DNA of 64,000 nucleotides from Labia minor (taxonomy: Eukaryota > Arthropoda > Insecta > Dermaptera > Spongiphoridae): positions 47,907,962-47,971,961 of the forward strand of contig OY720349.1 of assembly GCA_963082975.1 (NCBI GenBank), written 5' to 3'. Numbering within the stretch: position 1 is the stretch's first letter; each line of letters opens with the position of its first letter. Both the position numbers and the translations under genes were made by a program. The notes beneath the pieces were generated by a model. It was not told the origin of the DNA. It searched no databases and worked only from the letters and a program-made list of their open reading frames with translations. Positions 47,756 through 59,327 of this stretch are shown in pieces.

Positions 47756-47822
47756 AGCTTTTATAGTAAACACCATTGGCTGATTACTTAAGGCGTTCTG
47801 GAGGAGGGCCAGAAGTTACCTA
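47756..47822 (-). promoter_or_regulatory. Promoter of the 47.3 kb cuticle gene
   Basis: TATAAAAG (minus strand, 47758-47765). The shared block (plus strand: ATTACTTAAGGCGTTCTGGA, then GGAGGGCCAGAAGTTACC) is at 47783-47821. Confidence 0.7.
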
Positions 47823-48175
47823 GTTATCTATTATATCACAACGTTGATTAATATGCTCGGACATTGTTGACGTTATTTAATAGATCGAATATTTGAGACA
47901 TCAATGTCCTTGACCCAGAAATTATGAATTTACCTGTGACATAAAAGAATACGTTATATGAATTATACAGAGTATTAGAAAAATAAAAAAAAATTGCTTG
48001 ATGATAAATAGACATATCGTCTTTATTCTCATTTCAATAACTATTTTAAATATTCACAAAATAAAAATAAATTATTGTTTTAAATAATTATTATTATTAA
48101 TATAGAATATATAATGTTTATTGAATAAAATTATTAGAATTTATAAATTTCTTTAAAAGATATTACTATTACCTA
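47823..48175. other. AT-rich upstream stretch
   Basis: Nothing recognised apart from being upstream of the cuticle gene. Confidence 0.55.
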
Positions 48176-49937
48176 AGGTAATGGCACCAATAGATGACAT
48201 TTTAAGCCCTCTTGCCACTATTTTCTTTTATAAAACTGAAACTATACGTCTCACAAAAAATCTTTTGGTTATTATAAAGCTTAACTTACCTTTTATTACC
48301 AGGATAAATATTTTAAACTTTTATATGAGTTTAAGAGGAAATATAATTTTTTTTCAAAGTAATCAAATGGCACCTATAGATGACACCAAAAATTTTGGTG
48401 GAACCTAATGTTGACAATTATGGAACCCAAAGATGACATCTACTTTTTTTCACTTCGCTTGCTCTCTTTATCTTCAACTTATTTATTTACAAAGTAAAAC
48501 ATCTTTCCAACACCTTGTTGCTGCTTTAATTTTAGTTATAATAAAAAAATCAGGTTTCATATAATGATGCATTAGATATATTTATTGTAATTGATTTTAT
48601 TTTTAGCTGATTATTATAATAAAATAAAAAATTGATTTTAAACAAATCTTTTTTTAATTATGCATTTTTAATTATACATTGAGAACAGAGTAATTTAAAA
48701 AAATTTTCAAAAAAATAGTGTTTGAAGTTCAGGAAGAGAAAAAAATTTTCTGACAATGAGAAATCTAAAGATAAAACAGTGTCACCTTTAGGTTTCCATA
48801 TCAATTGAGACATGCAACTTGGTTGAATTATATAAAATTATCTCCTCTTTACAGCATTTAATATAATAGATAATTTTTTTAAAAACCTACTTATAGCTGA
48901 CATTGCTGTCATCTATAGGAAAAACAATTTTTAGGGGCACCTATAGATAACACGGTTGATAAAAAAGATACTTTTAAAAATTAGGTGTTTAAATTGAAGA
49001 AATTTATATCTATATTAAGTCTATTTTATAATGTAGTTATTAAATTCTTGATAAATATGAAAATAAAAATATAAAATACTAATTAAGAATATTAGTTACC
49101 TTAAGGTTATCTTTAAGATTTGTTGAAAAAATCAATTGATGACGATCCGGTCTGCTTTTCAAGTTAAAAGAAAAAAATAGGGCGACTTATTGTATTGTTG
49201 TATCTCAGGAGGTGGAAAAACAAAACTATCATTTAAAAAAAAATTCCGCGTAGGTTTTAAAATTTGCTTATTTTTTACCGACCGACGATAGTAAGGGAGG
49301 TATTGTTTTCACACCAAATTTCACATGTGGAGATTTTTACATATCTCCACGAATCATGCATTTTCTAAACAGAAAAAAGTATTTTTAGCATGATGTCTGT
49401 CCGTCCGTCTGTCCGTCCGTCTGTCCGTCCGTCCGTATAGATGTGTACAGCCTGAACGGCTCAACCGATTTTGATGAAATTTAGTATATTTACTTAATGC
49501 ATCAGTGGGATGAATTGATCAACTTTTGGTGCAATTCCGGAAACCGGAAGTGGTAGTATTAGCGATCGACGATAGGAAGGAAAGGGTTATTTTCACACCA
49601 AAGGAGATTTTTTTATATATCACCACGAATCATGCACTTTGTATTGGTTTTATCCTCGAGAAAAATCATATTTATTAGTTTTTTCTTGATTTAAAATTAT
49701 ATGACGTCATCCAGCCATTCATGACGTCACAGCCTGGTCTTGCATATATATTATAAATAAAATAAAATTAAAAATGTTTATATTTATTATTTATGTATCC
49801 ATATCTGTTTTTTATTACATTAATAGATATATGAAAATTATTTGAAATTGTTTCAAACAGTCGGTCGGTTCGGACCTGGCCACAGGTCAACTTATTTAGT
49901 TTAAATTCAAAAGTGTCATCTATAGGTGCCATTACCT
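48176..49937. mobile_element. TIR transposon with iterated GGCACCTATAGATGACA motifs
   Basis: The ends are inverted repeats of about 27 bases (AGGTAATGGCACCAATAGAT at 48176 and its counterpart ending at 49937), bounded by TA on each side. Further copies of the motif lie at about 48367, 48413-48440, 48903 (inverted) and 48938. They resemble subterminal transposase-binding sites. Without the HINE-A insertion at 49277-49896 the element is about 1.1 kb and has no transposase. The frame at 48181-48408 only reads through two motif copies. Confidence 0.75.
49277..49896 (+). mobile_element. HINE-A copy A5, inside a TIR transposon
   Basis: Complete 5' end, minisatellite (49395-49437), TGACGTCA at 49702-49709 and 49722-49729, and a 3' stem-loop. 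Part of the subterminal region (TCTGTAGCTGGAAATTAATT) is deleted. Shares a short deletion (CACCAAAGGAGATTTTTT) with A8, so A5 and A8 form a subfamily. Confidence 0.85.
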
Positions 49938-50520
49938 TATTTATAAATTCATAAAATTGAAATAATAACTGTTGTAATTAATTATTTTATTATTGCATAA
50001 AATTTTAAAATTTAATAAAAGTGCAATAAATAACATAAAGTTTAATAAATAAGTGAAATGTTAACCCTGTCCTTGGCTAAACATTTGAATTCATATGTAG
50101 ACTAATTGAGTGAGGTCAACTTGTACTATAAATTCAATTCTTAGATCTATTTATGACAATCGAATTTACGAACAAAAAAAAATTAAATCTATGAGGAAAT
50201 TCATTTAAAATTACCTATATTATACTATAAAATACCAACAAAAGTCATAAATTATTTTGACTATATAAAAGTCTACATTTATTGTTGTTTTTTGATTTTT
50301 AAATATGATAATGATTTGTTTACAAGTATAACAGATTTTGCAAAAAGTATTATAAATATTATTTTTCCGGAGATTTAAATTAACCTAAATATATTAACTA
50401 AATAACTAGAAAAATGTTACTTTATTTTATTAAGTTATATAAATAATTCTAATTTTTATTTTATATAATATTGTTGGAATGATTGTTTTGATGATTCCCG
50501 AATTCGATTTATAGATTTTT
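49938..50520. other. AT-rich intergenic stretch
   Basis: Nothing recognised. Confidence 0.6.
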
Positions 50521-51468
50521 TTATTATCTCGCCAGAGATAATATTGCGATCACGAAAATTTTCGATATTGAGATTTTGATGTTTTTATACGTTTAGAAGG
50601 TTCCTGAATGATTTTCACTAAGGTTGAGAAAAGTGTCTGTGTGTGTGTGAGTGTGTGTGTGTATATGTATGTAACCAAGATTAAGCAAAAAAAATTTATA
50701 GAAATGAAATATTTTCTTTTTCTTCTACCTAAAGAAATTTAATAATATTTCTTTTATTATATATAGTTTTTTCAAAAATTTCAAAATTTTAGTTTTGTTG
50801 CACAAAAGGTATGTCTATAACCGCTAATATTTCGAATTTGAAATCGGACCAATGAATTCTTAGATTCAGAAAACAAGAGAGGTACAATTTTAAACGTAAT
50901 TTCTTGATACGTTATCCTATAATCTTTATATTAAAAATGTTAAATTAAAATTAAATTATTGAATATACTGAATACCTATGGCATTGGCACCAGTTATATG
51001 TATGTAACCAAGATTACGTAAAAACGGTTTGAGATAGAATCATGAAATTTGGTACATGGGCATTATTCAAAATTCGTAGTTTTCTATCAACTTTTGAGAA
51101 ATGTAGCTTAACCGGAAGAGGGTCATTACTTACAACGTTTTGATTTTTTTTCCTTTAAAGTGACCGTAAAAATAAAGATATATGTTTGATAATTTTTCAC
51201 ATGATTAATAATTGTATAAAACTGCTATATATAGAATTTCAGCTTGATTGAATCGCTGACAGTACCAGAATTAATTTTTTAACACTGTAAATCTCACGCG
51301 CCAACACGTGACGTGGTGCCATCAACAAAGAGCCAAACATGCGCTGGTTTAATAAATATTATTTATTAATTTTAATTTATAATTTAATTAATTTAATTTA
51401 ATTTAAATTAATATATGTTATTTAATTCAATTCAAATTTACGAGATAGTCGAGTGGAGACACTCCTGC
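50521..51468 (+). mobile_element. HINE-B copy B6 with an internal insertion
   Basis: Starts ATTATCTCGCCAGAGATAAT and ends with GAGTGGAGACACTCC. Its satellite/core junction is duplicated: TATATGTATGTAACCAAGAT plus TA stands at 50662-50683 and again at 50995-51016, with 311 unrelated AT-rich bases between. The rest aligns with the other copies. Confidence 0.8.
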
Positions 51469-51784
51469 TTATTTTTAAATGACTTCTAAAGTCACCAATA
51501 GAAAAATAACTTTCAATTTTAAAAATAAATATCGAAATATGAATTTCTTTGGTGATAACATATATAATAACATAAAATATAATTTTCGAAGCATTGTTAA
51601 GTTATTTAATTAATTAAAAGGAATGTAATGAGAGAGAGAATCATCTTTGATTCACAATAGAATTAAACTAAAGAGGAGTATTTTGTATGGATGCGTGTGT
51701 CTATTGGCAATTTGGGTGGCTTTCTCGCGATGGCGACATTCTGCCTTCGATGCATATCAAACTATTGAATTGTCAAATCGTTAG
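51469..51784. other. Upstream region of the 51.9 kb gene
   Basis: AT-rich until about 51690, then base-richer (CTTTCTCGCGATGGCGACAT) and probably regulatory. Confidence 0.5.
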
Positions 51785-51821
51785 TATAAAAGCCAGGGTC
51801 TCTAAACACCCAGCATCATTC
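51785..51821 (+). promoter_or_regulatory. TATA/initiator promoter of the 51.9 kb gene
   Basis: TATAAAAG at 51785-51792 and TCATTC at 51816-51821 are spaced as a TATA/Inr pair. The start codon follows 51 bases later. Confidence 0.75.
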
Positions 51822-51868
51822 ACTCATTCACTTGTCAACCCTTTGACAACAACAACTTTATAAGCAAC

Positions 51869-52349
51869 ATGTTCAAATTGGTGAGTTAATAATTGAGATT
51901 CAATTATTTTTCTGAGTATATACTTATAACAAGAATTAAAATAAAATTAAATCTTAGAGCGTTAATAAAAAAAGTACACTCCAATTTGCATATAACTCCA
52001 CTATAATCTAGAATGGTGCAAATAAAAAGAATAATATTTTTAATTTAATTTTTTTTTTCAGGTAAGCCTCATGGTAGTGGTTTTAGGAGTCGCCACTTAT
52101 GCAGCTCCACAACCTGGCGTTGTAGCCGCTGCCCCTTTCGCCGCAGCTCCTTTGGCCGTTGCCCCTGCTGCCCCAGTCGCCTATGCAGCAGCGCCTGCAC
52201 TTGCTGCCTATTCTACACCTCTTGCCGTTAGTAGCCAAGTGGTATCCCAACGATTCCATGGATTGGCTGCAGCTCCACTAGCCGCCTACACTGCACCGGT
52301 TGCCTACAGCGCACCCCTTGCCCTTCCCGGCCATGCCGTATATCTTTAA
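51869..52349 (+). CDS. Low-complexity cuticle protein, Ala/Pro-rich (plus strand)
   Basis: Exon 1 (51869-51880) codes for MFKL with donor GTGAGT. Exon 2 (52062-52349) starts VSLMVVVLGVATYA after TTTTTTTTCAG, giving 99 residues with a phase-0 intron of 181 bases. A signal peptide precedes APQPGVV. The mature part has AAPLAVAPAAPVAYAAAP and a middle SSQVVSQRFHGLAAAPL that corresponds to the SSY-VNQVHSVA block of the minus-strand genes, then AYTAPVAYSAPLAL. It lacks the THP repeats. AATAAA at 52403-52408 marks the likely 3' end. It is the only plus-strand member of the cluster. Confidence 0.88.
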
Positions 52350-52476
52350 AATAATAAAATGTAGAATCCTATGTCGCTACCTCTGATACTACACCATATT
52401 TGAATAAATGTTCTTTCAATTGATATTGGTATTTTCAATTTACTTAATTATAATTAATTTAATTATTATATAGATA

Positions 52477-52765
52477 AAAAAAAATCTGACTTTTTTACTT
52501 CCTACACAAGGACAACGCCTATCAAGTCGGTTATATCAATGAGGTGTCCTATGATCAGTAGAACGGGTCTTCTCAACCTTTACCTTGATTTTCTTGATCG
52601 GAGGCGCTATCAAGTACCTTTTCCCCAATGTTGTTCCCGGAGGTTGAGTTGACTCCGTCCCATGGACCCCAGCTAGGAAAATCCCATTGCCAGGCCCGGG
52701 ACTTGAATCCGGGACCATGTGAATGCGAGGCAGGTTCACTACCCACACACCCAATGGCGCCTTCG
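52477..52765 (-). mobile_element. SINE-2, tRNA-derived, with 12-bp target duplication
   Basis: The 12-base direct repeat ATTATATAGATA flanks it (52465-52476 and 52766-52777). On the minus strand the head reads GGCGCCATTGGGTGTGTGG, with an A-box-like TGGGTAGTGAACC (52733-52745) and a B box GGATTCAAGTCC (52699-52710). Its 3' end shows T-rich sequence (AAAAAAAATCTGAC on the plus strand) instead of an A tail. Frames crossing it are not genes. Confidence 0.85.
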
Positions 52766-52916
52766 ATTATATAGATATAATACCCTAATAGTCCTATAAT
52801 ATTCCTAAATCCAAATCCATGATCATTAATTATTTTTTGATTTTCAATAATCCTTCTGAAATAACATTCAAGAAATATTGGATTCAAAAAAAAAAACTTA
52901 AAATTAATCTTGATAA

Positions 52917-53563
52917 AAATAAGTTGACCTGTGGCCAGGCACAGAACCGACCGACGGGTTGAAATAAATTAATTTCCAGCTACAGAAACAATTTCAAATA
53001 ATCTTAATATATCTATTAATGCAATAAAAAACAGATATGGATATAACATAATTATTTTTAATTTTATTTTATTTATAATATATAATGATGCGCTGGTTGT
53101 GATGTTATGAAGGGCTGAGTGACGTCATATAAGTTTAAATTAAGAAAAAATTAATGAAGATGATTTTTCCCGAGGATAAAACCAATACAAAGTGCATGAT
53201 TTGTGGAGATATGTAAAAAAATCTCTTCATGTGAAATTTGGTGTGAAAATAACCCTTCCCTTCCTATCGTCGATCGGTAATACTACCACTTCCGGTTTCC
53301 GGATATACACCAAAAGTTGATGAATTCGTGGTTGTGATGCATTAAGTAAATATACCTAATTTTATCAAAATCCGTTGAGCCGTTCAAGCTGTACACATCT
53401 ATTCGGACATACAGACGGACGGACAGACGGACGCACGGACAGACATCATGCTAAAAATACTTTTTTCTGTTAAGAAATGCATGATTCGTGAAGATATGTA
53501 AAAAATCTCCATATGTGAAATTTGGTGTGAAAACAATACCTCCCTTACTATCGTCGGTCGGTA
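52917..53563 (-). mobile_element. HINE-A copy A6
   Basis: Both ends present; minisatellite degenerate (53403-53445). One TGACGTCA remains at 53120-53127; the other is mutated. More diverged than A3, A5, A7 and A8, so older. Confidence 0.85.
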
Positions 53564-54736
53564 ATTAATAAAAAATTTGAATTTTAAATGAAATTATCAG
53601 ATTTAATTTTAATTTTATATGTCAGGTTTTAAATAAATAGAAAAATTGTATTGAAGACGAAATGTTTGATTTAAATATTTTCAATGATTCGTATAAAATG
53701 AAACGTAAATATTCTTTATTTATATTTTTATTGATCAAAGACTAATTAATTTTCAATTAACTATGATTAAAGTTTCTAATTTATCTTTATTATTTATTGG
53801 GTTGTTCTTAGGTTGCTTTGTTTTTGTTTGTCCGCATTTGTTTATAAATGTGTTTACATAAATCACCGCTATGCGAAGCTCATGGCGCTAGTTTTGCTAA
53901 GTACCTTAAAACAAAGGCGTATCATGCCCCTGGTGTTATCACCAAATGGTCCCCAAAACAAAAATATTGATGGATAACTTTTATTTTTATTATAATTGAT
54001 TTCTGGTAAATATATTTTAAATTTAGTGCCAATGCTTTTCAAATATTTCCTTATAAATATGTAAAATAAATAATAGGTATCTTTTGAACTAATTCTGCAA
54101 GTTCATATCAATTACAAAATTTAATCTTGATTTCTCAACTACATTTTTTGTCTCAAATTTAATGCCTAACTTGAGTCTATGACTTTATTTATTTTACTTT
54201 ATTTATTTATTAATTGCGAGTATATTTTATATATAACGAATGGGGAGGAGGGCACTAAAAGGGTTCGCTACCCCACAGCATAAAATAACAAATTTTAATT
54301 ATTCAATAATTAATTCAAAAAATGAACACTAAGAAGAAAAAAATAAAGAATAAAGAAAGAAATTCATTTTTATCAGTGAGCCTATTAGATTAAACGAATA
54401 ATATCAAAAAGTTTATACAAATAAACTTAAAAAAAAATTATTTTAAAATTATTTTCTCTTTTATTATTCCACATTTGTCTACTTAAAATTTTTATTTACT
54501 TATTATTATTTTCATCTTCTTTCCTCTTTACGTTTATTAAAATTTATTTTATTGATATTTTATATAATCTTTAATATTTGTATTTAATTCATTTAATTGT
54601 TCTATTTCAATTTTCATTTATTTCTATTTGTGTAGATTTCTATCCATGAGACCCTATCCTAGAGTTACTGTGGAATTTTGAAGCTGGATTCAGATCAATT
54701 TTTTTTACACAAAAGAACTAACTTTTGTATTATAAA
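53564..54736. other. AT-rich stretch with a small island
   Basis: No gene. 53825-53970 is base-richer (CACCGCTATGCGAAGCTCAT, GGCGCTAGTTTTGC, CATGCCCCTGGTG), with no homology recognised. Confidence 0.5.
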
Positions 54737-54918
54737 CTAGCAGACCCGGCAAAGCATATATACGTATGTCATAACTGAACACTTAATAATAATAATAATA
54801 ATAATGTATTAAATGAATTTAATTGAAATTTTAGTTTTAATTGCACTTTTTTTGTTTTTTATTTTTATTGGAATTATTACAAATAATAATAATAATAATA
54901 TACCGTTTAATACGTGAA

Positions 54919-54951
<33 letters not shown>

Positions 54952-55799
54952 TTATTAAATGAATATAATTGAAATTTAATTTTTTATTATGACATTTTTA
55001 TTTTTTTTTATTAATAATTAGTACATTTTTATTTGTTGGAAAATTATTTCTACTTTATTAATTGTTAATAGATATTACATTTTAATTAACAGTTTTCGGA
55101 ATAAGTATATTCTCTTATTATAGAGATTCTTATTGTTTGACTCACAAGTCTACCTACATTATTTCATTACCATTGTATGATTCAAAATAAAATTCAAAAT
55201 ATTTAATAGGACATGACATGATTTTAGTATTTTTCCCATCCCAGAATATTTGCTAATATTACATGTTGGAGTTCCAATTACCTGCATATTTAATGGCAAT
55301 TTCAATGCTGAATATGCTTTTAAATAAAAAAAAAATTGAAGAAAGTAATTTAAATTATTATTATTAAGAATCAACAAATAAATTTATTAAATATACATTT
55401 AAATATGTAAATAAATCTATATATAAATTTAATAAATATTCAAACAAAAATTGAAACAATATAAATAAAACGATTCAATATTTTATTTTTATTACAACTG
55501 TTATTATGGGTATGTTATTTTTTACAGTTTAAAAAAAATTAAAAATATTAATATAAAATTTATCAAAATAATAAGTTGAAAAGATTTCCAATTATTTTTA
55601 TTTATTGTAAATTTTTCAATGTAACCATGGTAACCATGAATAGACTTTTACCAAAATATTACTAATTAAATTTAGTTTGGATTTAACTACACTAAAACCT
55701 TCCTTGGGATGCCCACAACAATCCCTAAAAGTTTCATCGCAATCGGACGGGTAGTTTTTGAGTTTAGGCGAGACAGGCATTCCCTTTTATATATATAGA
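54737..55799 (-). mobile_element. Non-autonomous Helitron
   Basis: On the minus strand it starts TCTATATATATAAAAGGGAA and ends GCTTTGCCGGGTCTGCTAG. These are the TC...CTAG termini of canonical Helitrons, inserted between A and T with no target duplication. Near the 5' end is CCGATTGCGATGAAACTTTT, the mobile-element core also seen in the HINE families. The body is AT-rich with (TAA)n runs (54790-54805, 54883-54900, 54922-54950). No Rep/helicase coding. Confidence 0.75.
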
Positions 55800-56769
55800 T
55801 TACTATTGTGAAAATTACTATTTAGGATTAATTTTTCAATCTCAATTAAACTCGTTTGATGAGATGAAAATGAAAATCATGCTTAAATTTTAATAGAAAA
55901 ACCATTATAGTTTTTTATTTTAGATTATTTTTCTAATGCGATAATGAAAGAATACAAGTGCCTTTAAACGAATAATTTTTTACATAACTCTATTTCATCT
56001 TCAGGTATTCTCTATCTTTTCAAAATTACCTAGTAAGAAAATTTACATTTATTACAGAAATTTATGTATTGTATACTTGTATATAATTTAATTATCCATG
56101 AACTTTAAACTCTAGAGTATCAGCCATGTCTCAATCCATCACTTAATATTTATATATATGACGAGTCGGAAGTCACGAAGTTTCTTTTTTTTTCATAATC
56201 TATGAAACGATAGAAGCGTGTTAGCATTGGCCTTGTTGAATTCATTGATGCCCTTCAAATTATTTTCTTTCAATCGATTGATTACAATAATAGGTCCAAG
56301 TCAGTGTTTTTATTTTCTTGTACCGAATAATTCAACCGTTTAACAAAAACATTATCTTATCTAGAATAATTTTATCATATTATTTTTTTATGGTGTCTTA
56401 ACATGACTTCATAAACTTACCTATCATATTAATATAATTATAATGAATTAAAATAAAAATCCCTATTATTTATTTATAATATCCATGAATAGATTCGTAA
56501 TAATAATTATTATAAATTGTTGGAATGCCATTAAAAATAGCTATATTCTTTAATTTATAATACTGAAATCAAAAGTGCTTGACCTCAGGAACGACATTCT
56601 TCCAACCTTTCATTTATTTTATATTCATTGACTTATTTATTTAAAATAACATACAATATTAATATTTGTAACATTTATTTATAGATAAAAGGTATTAAAC
56701 CGATTAATATTGAATTAATTTTGTTTACTTGTTAAATATTAAATATTAATTTATCAATTAATTGAAAAA
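55800..56769. other. AT-rich intergenic stretch
   Basis: Nothing recognised. Confidence 0.6.
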
Positions 56770-57680
56770 TCTATATATATATAAAAAGGTTTTTGTCTGC
56801 ACATTGCTCAGAATTTAAAATTTTTTGCATATCTTCGCGTTTCATGACCTCTAGAATCCAAAAGTGACTTTAGAATTTTTCATGTCTGTCTGTCTGCCCG
56901 GAAAATAACTATTAAATAGACTCAGAATTGGCTGAACCGATTTCTATGAAATTACATCACAATATTCTTATATACCTCTATAGTAACATAGGCTATAAAT
57001 TTTATTAATATCTAATCAATAACCGCAGAAATTAATTTTTTAAAGTTTATATAATTCTCCGTGTTGTTCATTCAAGAGCCTGGCGTGGCTCACTGACCCT
57101 AGCGGAATCATTTTCACAATGTGTATATATTAATTATTATAGCAAGTCCCAAACAAAGAATTAATATAATATTAATTTTCAAATAGCCTTTCAATTAGAT
57201 AACTTATTCTAAAAGTTCTCATTTTAATTAATTTAATAAAATATTTTTATCTTAAATTATTTATTATTTATTCTTTATTTATATTCGAATATTTCTTCTT
57301 TTCTATAATATATTATAATATATAAATTTTATCATTGTCTAATAAAAAAATATATTATTTTGTATTTTGAAGTGAAAATAATTTTTAAAGCCTCAATTAA
57401 AATGACTGAATTATATTATCTTTGTTTTTTATTTTAATTTAATTACTCTATTATTAATTACTAAATATATATATTATATAAAAATTAAAATATGATGATA
57501 TAAAGTTGTTTTAAATTTTTGACATTTTTAAATTGGGTATACTTTTTAAATTTGTTTTAAATCCAGATGATTATATTCTATTATAATTTATTAAAATGTT
57601 TTTTTGTTTTTTTTTTTGATTTATTATGTTTAAAAGATTCTTTTTTATTATGTCATATTAATAAAAAATAACAATAAAAT
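56770..57680 (+). mobile_element. Helitron-like element D, copy 2
   Basis: Begins TCTATATATATATAAAAAGG after an A, as Helitrons do. It then reads ATTGCTCAGAATT, CATGTCTGTCTGTCTGCCC and GGCTGAACCGATTTCTATGA. Similarity to 9249-10046 runs to about 57665. No clear CTRR end; a CTAG at 57768-57771 is a candidate. Confidence 0.6.
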
Positions 57681-57973
57681 AAATAAAAAATATCAATAAA
57701 TTGGATGGTCCAATATGACAAAATAATGGGGTCCTGCAAGAGTCAAAATTTCCAGACTTGAAGAAAGCTAGTTACCGTTTAATTTTAATTTTTGGTACAT
57801 ATTCCTGTGATTTGTAAGTACAGTGCGAATCTTTATAATATACGAAAAATCGAATCCATCTTTATAAATCCTTGTTATAAGCAAAACGAAAATGTTATTT
57901 TATTCGTGTTTATACATAGATAAATAATGTTGGTTAACAAACATGACTCATTATGAAATACTAATGCTTTACT
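57681..57973. other. AT-rich spacer
   Basis: Short unassigned stretch; it may include the true end of element D. Confidence 0.4.
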
Positions 57974-58647
57974 AAATAAGTTGACCTGTGGCCAGGTCCG
58001 AACCGACCGACTGTTTGAAATAAATTAATTTCCAGCTACAGAAACAATTTCAAATAATTTTAATATATCTATTAATGTAATAAAAAACAGATATGGATAC
58101 ATAAATAATAAATAAAACATTTTTAATTTTATTTTATTTATAATATATATGCAAGACCAGGCTGTGATGTCATGAATGCCTGGATGACGTCATATAATTT
58201 TAAATCAAGAAAAAACTAATAAATATGATTTTCCCGAGGATAAAACCAATACAAAGTGTATGATTCGTGGTAATATATAAAAAAATCTTCTTTGGTGTGA
58301 AAATAACCCTTTCCTTCCTATCGTCGATCGCTAATACTACCACTTCCGGTTTCCGGATTTGCACCAAAAGTTGATCAATTCATCCCACTGATGCATTAAG
58401 TAAATATACCAAATTTCATCAAAATCGGTTGAGCCGTTCAGGCTGTACACATCTATACGGACGGACAGACGGACGGACAGACGGACGGACAGACGGACGG
58501 ACAGACGGACAGACGGACGGACAGACATCATGCTAAAAATACTTTTTTCTGTTTAGAAAATGCATGATTCGTGGAGATATGTAAAAATCTCCACATGTGA
58601 AATTTGGTGTGAAAACAATACCTCCCTTACTATCGTCGGTCGGTAAA
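57974..58647 (-). mobile_element. HINE-A copy A7
   Basis: Complete, with a minisatellite of about 70 bases (58457-58527), one intact TGACGTCA (58185-58192) and one TGATGTCA. Its 5' end faces that of A8 across 30 bases. Confidence 0.88.
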
Positions 58648-58677
58648 AAGTAAACTATTTTGAAATTATTTTCAATA

Positions 58678-59304
58678 TTACCGACCGACGATAGTAAGGG
58701 AGGTATTGTTTTCACACCAAATTTCACATGTGGAGATTTTTACATATCTCCACGAATCATGCATTTTCTAAACAGAAAAAAGTATTTTTAGCATGATGTC
58801 TGTCCGTCTGTCCGTCCGTATAGATGTGTACAGCCTGAACGGCTCAACCGATTTTGATGAAATTTGGTATATTTACTTAATGCATCAGTGGGATGAATTG
58901 ATCAACTTTTGGTGCAATTCGGGAAACCGGAAGTGGTAGTATTAGCGATCGACGATAGGAAGGAAAGGGTTATTTTCACACCAAAGGAGATTTTTTTATA
59001 TATCACCACGAATCATGCACTTTGTATTGGTTTTATCCTCGAGAAAAATCATATTTATTAGTTTTTTCTTGATTTAAAATTATATGACGTCATCCAGCCA
59101 TTCATGACGTCACAGCCTGGTCTTGCATATATATTATAAATAAAATAAAATTAAAAATGTTTATATTTATTATTTATGTATCCATATCTGTTTTTTATTA
59201 CATTAATAGATATATGAAACTTATTTGAAATTGTTTCTGTAGCTGGAAATTAATTTATTTCAAACCGTCGGTCGGTTCGGACCTGGCCACAGGTCAACTT
59301 ATTT
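58678..59304 (+). mobile_element. HINE-A copy A8
   Basis: Complete; short minisatellite (58800-58820). TGACGTCA at 59085-59092 and 59105-59112. Full 3' subterminal repeat and stem-loop. Very close to A5. Confidence 0.88.
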
Positions 59305-59327
59305 TATTATATATTTATATTAAGGTA

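Noticed and set aside
48181-48408. Frame MAPIDD...MAPIDDTKNFGGT
   Set aside because: The repeated MAPIDD is translation of the TIR motif ATGGCACC-ATAGATGACA; no gene features.
52536-52887. Overlapping minus-strand frames of 72 and 104 codons
   Set aside because: They read through SINE-2 and its flank; no signal, homology or promoter.
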